Assembly (NCBI RefSeq): GCF_003075435.1
Contig: NZ_QCZJ01000019.1
Location: forward strand, 1-64,000
Source of the DNA: Terrimonas sp.
GTDB taxonomy: Bacteria; Bacteroidota; Bacteroidia; Chitinophagales; Chitinophagaceae
Length of the DNA stretch: 64,000 nucleotides
Reading direction: 5' to 3'
The translations under genes were made by a program, and so were the position numbers. Below, piece by piece: positions 35,773 through 44,293 of the stretch (the first letter of the stretch is position 1; each line of letters begins with the position of its first letter). Below the pieces are notes generated by a model. The model was not told where the DNA came from, did no database searches, and saw nothing but the letters and a program-made list of their open reading frames with translations.

Positions 35773-35780
35773 CACCTTTG
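35773..35780 (+). promoter_or_regulatory. Likely -7 box for the CsbD-like gene
   Basis: CACCTTTG differs from TAnnTTTG at one position and lies 37 bases before the ATG at 35818, which fits a short leader. Confidence 0.35.
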
Positions 35781-35817
35781 ACCTGAAACAAAGCATTTCA
35801 AATTAAAATTCAGTATA

Positions 35818-36042
35818 ATGAACAATAGTAAAAAGAAAAGTATGATGCCGTTTAAAATCACAGGAGATTGGAATACACAAGCGGCTTTACTTAAAAAGAG
35901 GTTTGAAAAACTTACGGATAATGACCTGCGGTTTGAGATTGGAAAGGAAAATGAGCTTATAAGCAGGTTGGAAACCAGGCTTAATAAAAAAAGAGAGGTT
36001 GTACTTCACTTATTGAGAAAAATTGCCGTTATCTCGAACTGA
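35818..36042 (+). CDS. CsbD-like general stress protein
   Basis: This 74-aa protein has the CsbD-like pattern: FKITGDWNTQAALLKKRFEK, then LTDNDLRFEIGKENELISRLETRLNKK in two halves and a C-terminal basic helix. CsbD-type proteins are small, soluble and induced by general stress; their function is unknown. Stand-alone gene with its own candidate promoter. Confidence 0.7.
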   Translation: MNNSKKKSMMPFKITGDWNTQAALLKKRFEKLTDNDLRFEIGKENELISRLETRLNKKREVVLHLLRKIAVISN

Positions 36043-36228
36043 TCCTGAGCATATATACAAGAATATACAATTTTCATACGCCCGCCTTACATAACAAACG
36101 GTAAAGAATATTGCTAAACATAATGAAAGAAACAATGTAGATAAGTTACTTCTACTCTTTGCTCAGAAAGTAAGGAGCTCTGTTTTATATGCAAATGTCA
36201 ATGAAAACAACATTGATATTTATGATTT

Positions 36229-37314
36229 ATGCGAAAACAAATATTTACTCTTTTATGGACTATTGTAATACCATTACTAGCCTGGATCGGTTATTTTTTT
36301 ATTCCGTTATTTGATAGTTATATATATTCTCTCTTTCTAAGCACATTACTTGCAGGCTCTGTGCTTGCTGCTGTACATCATGCAGAAGTTATAGCATTCA
36401 GGGTTGGAGAGCCATTTGGCACACTATTGCTGGCATTAGCGATCACGATCATTGAAGTAGCGCTGATCGTTTCGCTTATGCTGACAGGTGGCGAGCTTGA
36501 AACCAGGGCGCTTGCCAGAGATACAGTATTGTCGTCTGTAATGATCATACTCACAGGCATCATCGGGCTATGCATTTTAGTTGGCGCAGCCAGGTATAAA
36601 GAGCAGGCTTTCGAGCTTCAGGGCGTAAGTGCAGCCCTGGTTACGCTTACAACTATACTGGTGTTTTCACTGATTTTACCTAACTATACACTAAGTGCGG
36701 GTGTGTCGGAGTATAGTACGATTCAACTTGGTTTTGTCGCAGTTCTTTGCGTAGTGCTCTATATTACCTTTATTATGATCCAGGCCATCAGGCATCGTCC
36801 CTATTTTTTATCGCCTGAAACAACTAAAGACGAGGATATTCTTCCGGAAAAGCCTACTGCCCGGACAACCTTTATAAGTGCCGTCATACTGTTGTTATGC
36901 CTGGGAGTAGTTGTGCTGCTCGCTAAATCGCTTGCACCGCACATAGAAGAAACAGTATTGAAAGCCGGGGCGCCTAAATCCCTTGTAGGCGTTATTATTG
37001 CTGCAATTGTTTTATTACCGGAAGGGTTAGCAGCGTTCAGGGCTGCAAACAAAAACCGGCTGCAAACAAGTCTTAACCTGGCGCTTGGCTCTGCGCTCGC
37101 CAGTATAGGACTTACCATACCGGCCGTGGCAGCTGTATCCATCATAACCGGCGTACATATAACCCTGGGCATAGATATGAAAGCAATGGTATTATTGCTG
37201 TTAGCCCAGTTCACCATTGTCGTTTCCCTGGCTACAGGCCGCACTAACATACTGCAAGGCATTGTGCTGTTAGCCATATTTCTGCTCTATATATTTTTGA
37301 TCGTTGTACCTTAA
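36229..37314 (+). CDS. chaA: Calcium/proton antiporter of the ChaA/CAX type
   Basis: The 361-aa protein has about eleven membrane segments in two homologous halves. The two acidic alpha-repeat motifs are visible: GEPFGTLLLALAITIIEVAL near residue 60 and GVIIAAIVLLPEGLAAFRAA near 253. These Glu residues bind the cation in the Ca2+:cation antiporter superfamily. ChaA-type members export Ca2+ (or Na+/K+) in exchange for protons. Length equals E. coli ChaA (366). The start at 36229 follows a 186-base region with no clear promoter. Confidence 0.9.
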   Translation: MRKQIFTLLWTIVIPLLAWIGYFFIPLFDSYIYSLFLSTLLAGSVLAAVHHAEVIAFRVGEPFGTLLLALAITIIEVALIVSLMLTGGELETRALARDTVLSSVMIILTGIIGLCILVGAARYKEQAFELQGVSAALVTLTTILVFSLILPNYTLSAGVSEYSTIQLGFVAVLCVVLYITFIMIQAIRHRPYFLSPETTKDEDILPEKPTARTTFISAVILLLCLGVVVLLAKSLAPHIEETVLKAGAPKSLVGVIIAAIVLLPEGLAAFRAANKNRLQTSLNLALGSALASIGLTIPAVAAVSIITGVHITLGIDMKAMVLLLLAQFTIVVSLATGRTNILQGIVLLAIFLLYIFLIVVP

Positions 37315-37443
37315 TAAAAAGGAAAAGGGTATCATACTGTTCGCTTCTTAAAACTATCTCGTCTGTTATTAAAAATTACAGGATTGTGTGAATTATATAA
37401 ACTATTCTATAGAACGTATAAGTATCAGGACTTTTTACCAGAT

Positions 37444-37513
37444 TACCTTTGATTTGGATTTTCATAGGATATTGGATTTAAAAATCAGGGCTGGATGTCT
37501 ATCCCGGCCCTTT
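37444..37513 (+). repeat. Promoter/hairpin element, copy B
   Basis: An exact -7 box TACCTTTG (37444-37451), 11 bases, then the same block as copy A (37459-37483), then hairpin GGGC-T-GGAT-GTCT-ATCC-CG-GCCC (37488-37510) and CCCTTT. Compared with copy A, the second apical pair is G-C instead of C-G, with the GTCT loop unchanged. It ends about 70 bases before the cupin gene and would form its 5' leader or a separate short RNA. Confidence 0.6.
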
Positions 37514-37581
37514 ATCTTGTGCTTATTATTTATAAAACCCCATCTCATGTTATTTAAATTATACATTAAAATACTTTACTG

Positions 37582-37947
37582 ATGAAGAATGAAAAAACAA
37601 ATGAAGCAGAAGAATCATCTGAATTTGAAAAATCCAAGGTACATATCATTGTTGAAATCATAGAATATATGGCCAACTCAGTTGTAATTAAAACCATCAT
37701 AAAAAAATCTACCGGTAATATCAGCATTATGTCATTCGACAGTGGCGAAGGCTTAACAGAAAAGATATCTCCGTTTGATACATTTGTTCAGATTATAGAA
37801 GGCAAAGCTGAAATTGTGATTGATAATATTTCTAATCTGCTCGTGTCGGGCCAGGGGATAATTATTCCCGCCCATACCTCCAATTATATAAAGCCAAACG
37901 GCAGGTTCAAAATGATATCGACTGTGATTAAAAGCGGGTATGAATAA
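37582..37947 (+). CDS. Cupin-domain protein
   Basis: The 121-aa protein has an N-terminal helix and a single cupin barrel: GLTEKISPFDTFVQIIEGKA near residue 55, then LVSGQGIIIPAHTSNYI near 92. The usual His-x-His metal ligands are replaced (SPFDTF), so the metal site looks incomplete; only the His in PAHTSN remains. Role unknown. Its leader would contain the promoter/hairpin element copy B. The histidine kinase follows 55 bases later, perhaps in the same transcript. Confidence 0.75.
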   Translation: MKNEKTNEAEESSEFEKSKVHIIVEIIEYMANSVVIKTIIKKSTGNISIMSFDSGEGLTEKISPFDTFVQIIEGKAEIVIDNISNLLVSGQGIIIPAHTSNYIKPNGRFKMISTVIKSGYE

Positions 37948-38002
37948 AGTACTCCTTAAATAAAGCAATAATATTCTTTTATCATTTTCTAAAACGCCCG
38001 GC

Positions 38003-38725
38003 ATGAATACTTCTTATCTTCCTTCTGTTTCTAAGGCAACGGATGTTGGGGTGCTATCCATTCATGGGAAAAACGATCAGTTTCTTACTTCTCTGATTCA
38101 CGAGGTTCGAAATCCATTAGCTACTATCAAACTTGCGGTAGAAGTATTACAAAATAGCAGCACCGATCATATGCAAAAAAGATATCTCGAAATGATCATG
38201 AAGAGTAATGAGCGAATAAATGATATTATAACACACGCACTGGCTTCATTTCACGAAATATATGTGTTAAAAGAATACCCCCTACATCAATTGGTAGAAG
38301 AAACATTAAATGCAAATGCAGACAGGTTTTTTTTGTCGCATGTTAAGATCACGAAAAATTATACACGCCTTGCTTCTGCTGTTTTGGTCAATAAAGAAGA
38401 AATAAAGACTGCGCTGACGAATATTATTATTAACGCCATAGAATCCTTGCCGGTATCCGGTGGTGAGTTAATTATTACAACGATAGCTGATGATGGAAAA
38501 TGCACCCTGGTAATTGAAGACAATGGAGCGGGAATAGAAAAAGAAAATCTTAAAAATATCTTCAGGGCGTATTTCACTACAAAACCTAAAGGCGTAGGCT
38601 TGGGTCTGCCGGTAACACTATCACTGCTTGCATCAAACGAAGTTAACGTACGGGTTCAATCTGAAAGAAATGTTGGAACGCGCTTTATTCTTTCCTTTGA
38701 AAATCGTCATGCCAAAATCTATTAA
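38003..38725 (+). CDS. Soluble orphan sensor histidine kinase
   Basis: The 240-aa protein has a HisKA helix pair with the phospho-acceptor His in LIHEVRNPLATIK (residue about 33) and a HATPase domain: N-box TNIIINAIESLP near 138, G1 DNGAGIEKENL near 172 and G2 KPKGVGLGLPV near 192. There is no membrane segment and no PAS/GAF sensor domain; only about 25 residues precede the H-box. No response regulator is adjacent. It may act with a partner elsewhere, or with the neighbouring cupin protein. Confidence 0.85.
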   Translation: MNTSYLPSVSKATDVGVLSIHGKNDQFLTSLIHEVRNPLATIKLAVEVLQNSSTDHMQKRYLEMIMKSNERINDIITHALASFHEIYVLKEYPLHQLVEETLNANADRFFLSHVKITKNYTRLASAVLVNKEEIKTALTNIIINAIESLPVSGGELIITTIADDGKCTLVIEDNGAGIEKENLKNIFRAYFTTKPKGVGLGLPVTLSLLASNEVNVRVQSERNVGTRFILSFENRHAKIY

Positions 38726-38795
38726 TAAAGTTTTGTTAACAGGGCAATTTTGGAATGTGTTTTGGAAAGTATAGATATACAATTTAAATAAAAAA

Positions 38796-39173
38796 ATGAA
38801 AAATTATCTGAAATTATCGGCCTTATTGTTGCTTGGCGCTGTTGTGATTGCTTCTTGCAGCAAAAAAGATGATCCCACCGACAACAATTTGTTTGTAGGC
38901 ACCTACAAAGGAAAAATAAGTTATGTAAAAGAGGGGGAAAATAAATCCACGGATGATGGGAAAGTTACTGTTGTGAAAGTAGGCAATAACTACAACTTCG
39001 TGTTTTCTGATGGGATCCCGGATTTAAAAGGAGTTGAATTTAAAAATGAAGGAAGCAATGCTGTCGTTTCTATTGATGAAGATGCAGCTAAACTTATTCG
39101 TATTACTGCCAGTAAGCTGATCATTGGTTATGCCAAAGACGGTGCTGTTTGGACCGCGGATTGTGATCGCTGA
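38796..39173 (+). CDS. Small lipoprotein, 125 aa
   Basis: A signal peptide with lipobox VIASC (Cys near residue 21) followed by SKKDDPTDNN and a small beta-rich domain (FVGTYKGKISYV... GYAKDGAVWTADC), as in many Bacteroidetes lipocalin-like lipoproteins. Predicted envelope location; function unknown. A hairpin that can serve as terminator follows at 39222-39255. Confidence 0.75.
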   Translation: MKNYLKLSALLLLGAVVIASCSKKDDPTDNNLFVGTYKGKISYVKEGENKSTDDGKVTVVKVGNNYNFVFSDGIPDLKGVEFKNEGSNAVVSIDEDAAKLIRITASKLIIGYAKDGAVWTADCDR

Positions 39174-39221
39174 TCCATGGTAAATAATTGGTTTACTCTA
39201 AATTATTAAACCAGCCAATAA

Positions 39222-39255
39222 AAAAGACCAGATATTATATATTATCTGGTCTTTT
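39222..39255. terminator. Bidirectional rho-independent terminator
   Basis: A perfect 13-bp stem AAAAGACCAGATA/TATCTGGTCTTTT with an 8-base A/T loop lies between the convergent lipoprotein and coiled-coil genes. A- and T-runs at the two ends allow it to act on both. Confidence 0.85.
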
Positions 39256-39298
39256 CTATATTGTAAATCTGCCTGGTCAGGAATAAACAATTATCTGT

Positions 39299-39742
39299 TT
39301 ATTCAGTATGATTTCTCCGCCCGATGTTTTTAATGGCATCTGTCAGTTCGTTCATATCCTGGTTAAATTCTTTTTTAAACTCAGTCCATTTACTGGTTTT
39401 AGTATCTGCAGATTCATCTATTTGCTTTTGAAGCTTGTTATTTTTCTCCTGGAGCGCCGTTATTTTTTTATCATACTTTTTTTTAAGATCCAGGCTTAAA
39501 TCAGCATCAGCCAGCCTTAGCTCTGTGATCTTTTTTTTATTCTCCTCAATTTTGTTCTCCGCTTCGAGTTTAAACTGTTCAAAATCTGCGGCCGAATCAA
39601 TCTTTGCCTTTGTTAAATTCTTTTTTGCCTCTGCGAACTCTTTTCTTGCCTGTGCGCTCCTTTTATCTTCCTGGCTAAATGCGGAGAAATGAGTAGTAAC
39701 AACCATCGCCAAAGCGCCAATTCCTACAAGTAATGTTTTCAT
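39299..39742 (-). CDS. Secreted coiled-coil protein
   Basis: About 147 aa from the ATG at 39742 (MKTLLVGIGALAMVVTTHF, signal peptide ending near FSAFSQ). The rest is a highly charged Lys/Glu coiled coil (ARKEFAEAKKNLTKAK... DLKKKYDKKITALQEKNN). Periplasmic or outer-membrane-associated; no enzyme motif. Similar in kind to the small coiled-coil protein at 62082-62537. Confidence 0.65.
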   Translation of the reverse strand: MKTLLVGIGALAMVVTTHFSAFSQEDKRSAQARKEFAEAKKNLTKAKIDSAADFEQFKLEAENKIEENKKKITELRLADADLSLDLKKKYDKKITALQEKNNKLQKQIDESADTKTSKWTEFKKEFNQDMNELTDAIKNIGRRNHTE

Positions 39743-39940
39743 TTTATTTTGTTTTTGTAGATACAAAGCTACCACAGCGCATTGCTGTTTTTGTTACATA
39801 TCAATGTGTAAAAGTTGTAACATTCACACAATATGACTGATTATCATTTTTATAGACTGCCATTTTTTAGTAGTACCTTTAGCATGGTGTGATAATTAAA
39901 ATAATTCTTTCGTTGGGAATATATTTTTAATAGAATTTTT

Positions 39941-40501
39941 GTGAAGCTGTTTATAAAAAATATGGTATGTATCCGTTGTAAGATGGTCGTAAAAGAGTCA
40001 CTTTCAAAATTGGGTATCCCGTTTAGGACAATTGAGCTCGGGGAGATAGATGTGGAAGAAATCCTCACTCCTTCTCAAAGAGAATTGTTAAAGTCAGATT
40101 TAGTATCCTATGGTCTTGAATTGATGGATGACAAGAAGAGTGTGTTAATAGAAAGGATCAAGAATGTAATTATTGAACACGTTCATTATACGGAAGAACC
40201 GTTAATTATTAATTTCTCGACGTTTCTCAGCCAAAAACTTAATTACGATTACACCTATTTAGCTAACCTGTTCTCGGAAGTACAGGGTATAACTATTGAA
40301 AAATTCATTATCACGCATAAAATTGAAAGAGTAAAAGAGCTATTGGTATATAATGAACTTAATCTTACAGAAATTGCCTACCAGATGCATTACAGCAGTG
40401 TTTCACATCTTTCAAACCAGTTCAAGAAAATAACAGGTCTCACTCCTTCTCATTTTAAAGCTTTAAAAGAAAAGAGACGCAATATGCTGGAAAACCTGTA
40501 A
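39941..40501 (+). CDS. AraC-family regulator with N-terminal HMA-like metal-binding domain
   Basis: The 186-aa protein starts with GTG. Residues 1-65 resemble a heavy-metal-associated domain with the motif KNMVCIRCKMVV (Cys10, Cys13), and residues about 85-180 hold an AraC DNA-binding domain (LTEIAYQMHYSSVSHLSNQF and KKITGLTPSHFK). An alternative ATG at 39962 would remove the start of the HMA strand, so GTG fits better. The fusion suggests transcription control by Cu or another soft metal, or by thiol redox. A one-mismatch -7 box TACCTTTA lies near 39875-39882. No metal exporter is adjacent. Confidence 0.82.
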   Translation: MKLFIKNMVCIRCKMVVKESLSKLGIPFRTIELGEIDVEEILTPSQRELLKSDLVSYGLELMDDKKSVLIERIKNVIIEHVHYTEEPLIINFSTFLSQKLNYDYTYLANLFSEVQGITIEKFIITHKIERVKELLVYNELNLTEIAYQMHYSSVSHLSNQFKKITGLTPSHFKALKEKRRNMLENL

Positions 40502-40587
40502 ATCCTGCAATATAATGTGTATAAGTTATAACAGCGAGAACAGTGTAATACGCGACCTTAGCAATTGGTTACACTTAATAAAAATAT

Positions 40588-40881
40588 ATGCCATTCTATT
40601 ATTACATATTTTTATTCGTCCTTGTTTTGATCATTTTAATTGTGCTATTGTTTCTTATTGCCACAAGGAAAAACGCTTGCGACTTATTATTTATGGAAGG
40701 ATTAAAGCAAGAAAATCTAGGACATTTGAATGAGGCTGTTATTATTTATGAAGAAGCGCTTATTCAAACAGGCAAATTTAAATTCCGGCGTAACTTCAAA
40801 TATAAAATAATAAGTAAGATCAGGGTATTACATACCTTGATAGAATATGAAGGTACGTTCCGAAAGATAAGTAATCAATAG
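40588..40881 (+). CDS. Small membrane-anchored hypothetical protein, 97 aa
   Basis: One N-terminal membrane helix (FYYYIFLFVLVLIILIVLLF, residues 3-22) followed by a helical part resembling a single TPR (GLKQENLGHLNEAVIIYEEA). Function unknown. Same strand as the AraC-type regulator, 86 bases downstream. Confidence 0.5.
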   Translation: MPFYYYIFLFVLVLIILIVLLFLIATRKNACDLLFMEGLKQENLGHLNEAVIIYEEALIQTGKFKFRRNFKYKIISKIRVLHTLIEYEGTFRKISNQ

Positions 40882-40889
40882 AAACAGTA

Positions 40890-41237
40890 TCAGGAACGAA
40901 TTTCTGCCTCTTCCTCAAACGGGATAAGCTCATTTACATAATTTTCAAGATCTTGCCGGAATACAGGATTGTTAATACAGGATGCAAACAGTGCTTCTGT
41001 GCCGCCAGCCGACAATATTCCCGACGTCATCATTTCTGTTAACTGTGGGTTCTGTTCTATCCAATTCTTCTTCAGCGAATGATCTTTTAAGAATGATATA
41101 ATAATATCGGATTTAAAAACAGATGAAACATTTTCTGTTTTTTCGTTAATAAGACGGATCTCATCCGCAACAAATGAAAAATTTGCAGGATCGAATAAAT
41201 CGGTAGGTAGAATGAGATATTTGTCATAATGTTTCAT
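40890..41237 (-). CDS. Hypothetical protein, 115 aa
   Basis: A soluble acidic protein (MKHYDKYLILPTDLFDPANF... NELIPFEEEAEIRS) with no recognised motif. Stops 8 bases from the end of the convergent small membrane gene. The codon pattern and a good start support a real gene. Confidence 0.45.
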   Translation of the reverse strand: MKHYDKYLILPTDLFDPANFSFVADEIRLINEKTENVSSVFKSDIIISFLKDHSLKKNWIEQNPQLTEMMTSGILSAGGTEALFASCINNPVFRQDLENYVNELIPFEEEAEIRS

Positions 41238-41369
41238 AAACTTTCAGTTTATTATTTTGTTTGCATTTGTAATTCGCTCTCAGGCTTTATAAAAAATATC
41301 ATAAGGAGAAAAACTATTGCATACTAATCTCTGCGGCAACTATTGTGCTTCCGGTATTTCCGGGGCTCT

Positions 41370-41684
41370 TTATAAGCTCAACGCCTGCCTAATCCTTTTC
41401 TCAAGAGACGGATTTGTTTCTATTTCCAAAAAGTACTCTGTTGCCACCACTTCTCTTTGCCGGGGTTTTACTTCTGTTCCGGAAAACAGCATCTCCTGTT
41501 TTAAGTAAGCCAGTTTGGGATGATCAAAAAATGCAACTCCTTTTCCGAGATCATGTATAATTGACAAAGTATCTTTTTCATTCTTTGCTTCAAGATGTAC
41601 AATTACTGTAAGCATAATTTTATATTTTGATGAAGATTTTTTATCAAGAACTCTTTGATAGGGATTAATGTTATCTATTGTCAT
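41370..41684 (-). CDS. Hypothetical protein, about 104 aa
   Basis: From the ATG at 41684 the protein begins MTIDNINPYQRVLDKK and continues MLTVIVHLEAKNEKDTLSII; the second Met at 41615 could be the true start of an 81-aa protein. The part from there looks like a small ferredoxin-like alpha/beta fold, but I recognise no family. It would overlap the end of the preceding outer-membrane gene by 14 bases if the first start is used. Confidence 0.4.
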   Translation of the reverse strand: MTIDNINPYQRVLDKKSSSKYKIMLTVIVHLEAKNEKDTLSIIHDLGKGVAFFDHPKLAYLKQEMLFSGTEVKPRQREVVATEYFLEIETNPSLEKRIRQALSL

Positions 41685-42240
41685 ATTTGTCACTACTCCT
41701 GGTAAGATATATCTGGAAGCCAAAGCTAATCACTATATTATGAGAGAGTGGTGCAGACCAAAATCCGGCTATACCTTTATATTTGGCAAGTGCTTCCAAT
41801 CCAATTGCAGGGGAAATAAAATATGCTATACCAGGCCCCGCGCTTAAGCCAAGTCCATTCGTATTATCGCCTTCAGCAGGATTATTACCTTCAATACCTA
41901 CAGTCCCTTCTGCAAAGAATTTGCTTTTTCTGAAAAGATTGCTATTTCTATCGCCCCAATAATACCTCCCTAAAATACCGACTCCATATGTGGTTGAAGG
42001 GCTTGTACCTTCAGACACTGTAGCATGAAAGCTTATATACGATCCTACTGCTATATTATCTTTTATAAAAAATGCCGCTTTAGGACTCAGCCTGCCACTG
42101 AATGACCCTTTATCACTCAGGCTCCAGTTGAGATCAGAAATCTCTCCCCCCATCAATACGCTTCCCCTCTGTATTTGTGCCTGGAGGCAACCAACAGAAC
42201 ATGCGCTTATTAAAATGGCTCCTATATATTTTATAATCAT
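41671..42240 (-). CDS. Outer-membrane beta-barrel protein
   Basis: About 189 aa from the ATG at 42240 (MIIKYIGAILISACSVGC, signal peptide ending near LQAQ). The mature part has alternating amphipathic strands (SVLMGGEISDLNWSLSD, AVGSYISFHATVSEG, GVGILGRYYWGDRN) and a terminal strand IVISFGFQIYL, as in small outer-membrane barrels of Bacteroidetes. The upstream ATG at 42333 adds residues without a signal and is rejected. Function unknown. Confidence 0.7.
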   Translation of the reverse strand: MIIKYIGAILISACSVGCLQAQIQRGSVLMGGEISDLNWSLSDKGSFSGRLSPKAAFFIKDNIAVGSYISFHATVSEGTSPSTTYGVGILGRYYWGDRNSNLFRKSKFFAEGTVGIEGNNPAEGDNTNGLGLSAGPGIAYFISPAIGLEALAKYKGIAGFWSAPLSHNIVISFGFQIYLTRSSDKYDNR

Positions 42241-42342
42241 GATAATATTTATATTATGAGAAAATGTCTTTTCCACAGCATTTGCCCGAAGCATTATTGC
42301 TTGCCGGATCAAATTAATAATGAATAAGTTCAAAGAGAAACA

Positions 42343-43089
42343 CTACAATGAACTGCTTTTATTTATCAATTGTTCGCGTTTCACCACAGAAAAATATTCG
42401 TTGCGCTGTAGCTGTGCCAGTGTTTGTTTTGCTACAGCTTCTGCGGAAGCCGGATTTTGACCTGTAATGATATTGCCATCTACAACTACATAGCTGGCAT
42501 AATCTTCACATTTACTATACAATGCACCAACTGAAATAAGCTCATTTTCTATCAGCAAAGGAACTACTGAAGCTAATCCCGTAGATTTTTCTTCGCTATT
42601 ACTAAAAGCGGTCACCCGTTTATCTTTGATCCACAATCCTCCATCTGGGTTTTGCAATGTTAACATACTCGCCACAGCCTGGCTTTGCAACGCCATGGGC
42701 TTATGCTGAAAAATAAATCCCTCTAATAACATTTTTAATAAAACATTGTTTGTAAGATCCCATAAACATCCATGTCCACCGGGCAGAAATACAGCATCAA
42801 ACGTATTGATCTCTATTTTTTCAAATGTTCCTGAATCAGCAATAAAATCCATAGCCTGCCTGTCCTGGAGAAAACGCTTTGTTCGTCTCGTTGCAACTAT
42901 AATAGATTGTCCTTTGGGATCAAGCGGCACCTTACCGCCAAGGGGCGACGCAATACTAATATCAGCACCAGCTTCTCTGAAAATGTAATAGGGTGTAGCA
43001 AGCTCCTCAAGCCAGACTCCGGTTTTCCCTGTCGTGGTTCCAATGCTACTATTTGAGGTAGCGATAAACAAAATTTTATTAACCCTCAT
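42343..43089 (-). CDS. DJ-1/PfpI superfamily protein lacking the active-site cysteine
   Basis: The 248-aa protein matches the Hsp31/PfpI type of the class I glutamine-amidotransferase-like superfamily: N-terminal TGVWLEELATPYYIF near residue 23, ISIASPLGGKVPLDP near 44 and DAVFLPGGHGCLWDL near 98. At the nucleophile elbow, where relatives read A-x-x-C-H-G-P, this protein reads MALQSQAVAS (near 132), so Cys is Ser and His is Gln. Glyoxalase/deglycase or protease activity is therefore unlikely by the usual mechanism; a chaperone or non-catalytic role is possible. Divergent from the desaturase gene. Confidence 0.82.
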   Translation of the reverse strand: MRVNKILFIATSNSSIGTTTGKTGVWLEELATPYYIFREAGADISIASPLGGKVPLDPKGQSIIVATRRTKRFLQDRQAMDFIADSGTFEKIEINTFDAVFLPGGHGCLWDLTNNVLLKMLLEGFIFQHKPMALQSQAVASMLTLQNPDGGLWIKDKRVTAFSNSEEKSTGLASVVPLLIENELISVGALYSKCEDYASYVVVDGNIITGQNPASAEAVAKQTLAQLQRNEYFSVVKREQLINKSSSL

Positions 43090-43430
43090 TGCATTGTAAA
43101 GATGAGCATTCTTATGCCGCGCAGCATTACATAAACATTTAGGTTAGTTACATAATTCTCACATTCTAAATTATCAAACCGGGAAGTGGTCAATATCGTA
43201 CAACAGGTATACAACTAACTAATGCTTTTATTTTTGTATGCCCGCCTCCGGAATTTACTTAATGAAAGTGTGGTAATTGTATTTTCCTTAACAACAAAAA
43301 ATGTATCTTTATATATGTAGAAAACACGAAAAAATTTCTCCGGCTTCTGCAGTACATTCTCCATGATGTTTTACAGGAAATTGTCAAAATAATTATCGCG
43401 GCTTCTATTTTTTTTACTAAATAATTAATA
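43090..43430. promoter_or_regulatory. Divergent promoter region of the PfpI-like and desaturase genes
   Basis: 341 bases without a gene. On the plus strand an exact -7 box TATTTTTG occurs at 43229-43236, which would give the desaturase a leader of about 190 bases. No clear minus-strand box for the PfpI-like gene was seen. Confidence 0.4.
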
Positions 43431-44186
43431 ATGGCCGCAATTATTTTTTTTGCCGTTTTATGGTATTCGTCTTTGTTTTTTCAAACCTTCTTCCATCACA
43501 GGTATGCAGCGCACGGAGCATTCAAAATGAATATCTTTTGGGAGCGCGTCTTTTACATATTTTCCTATATTACACAGGGCTCTTCGTATATGAGCCCACG
43601 TACTTATGCCATCATGCATCGTATGCATCATGCTTATACTGATACAGAAAAAGATCCCCATTCTCCTGCTTTCTCAAAGAATGTGTTTCAGATGATGTGG
43701 CGTACCAGAAAGATATACAATAATATTTATCGCGGCAATGTTGATATAGAAGAGCGCTTTACAAAATACTTACCCGATTGGCAATGGCTCGACCGGTGGG
43801 GACATCATCCTGCATCAAGAATCCTGTGGGCGCTCATTTACATTGCAGTATTTATATTGCTGCCTTCATTTTGGTGGACCTTCTTTTTGCTACCCATCGT
43901 ATTCATCATGGGAGCATTTCATGGAGCGATTATCAACTGGTATGCGCATAAATACGGATACATAAATTTCAGGCTTAAAAACTCATCTCGCAATCTCTGC
44001 TCAATTGATATTTTTATGCTGGGAGAATCGTATCACAACAATCATCATAAAAACCCTTCTGCTGTTAATTTTGGAAGAAAATGGCATGAAATTGATCCTG
44101 TATACCCGGTTATAAAATTACTTCATTGGCTGCATGTGATCCGCCTGGTAAACCGTAAGCCTGTAGCCTCTATCTATAAAAACTGA
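43431..44186 (+). CDS. Membrane fatty-acid/acyl-CoA desaturase
   Basis: The 251-aa protein has four hydrophobic segments and the three His boxes of membrane desaturases: HHRYAAH near residue 23, HRMHHAYTD near 63 and HNNHHKNPS near 203. These bind the di-iron centre that introduces a double bond into acyl chains (delta-9 type). The gene lies 107 bases before the second KAS III-like gene on the same strand, which suggests a common lipid-modifying transcript. Confidence 0.88.
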   Translation: MAAIIFFAVLWYSSLFFQTFFHHRYAAHGAFKMNIFWERVFYIFSYITQGSSYMSPRTYAIMHRMHHAYTDTEKDPHSPAFSKNVFQMMWRTRKIYNNIYRGNVDIEERFTKYLPDWQWLDRWGHHPASRILWALIYIAVFILLPSFWWTFFLLPIVFIMGAFHGAIINWYAHKYGYINFRLKNSSRNLCSIDIFMLGESYHNNHHKNPSAVNFGRKWHEIDPVYPVIKLLHWLHVIRLVNRKPVASIYKN

Positions 44187-44293
44187 CTTTAGGATTCGAA
44201 GAAGTGGCATCAAAAAACAAAAGAAATTTAAATTCCCCTTATAGTAAAATTAAATTCAACTCAATCAATACGCTGCTAAATTATTTGCACACT

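Noticed and set aside
40515-40733. 72-codon plus-strand frame overlapping the small membrane protein gene
   Set aside because: Overlaps the better supported frame at 40588-40881, which has a clear membrane helix.
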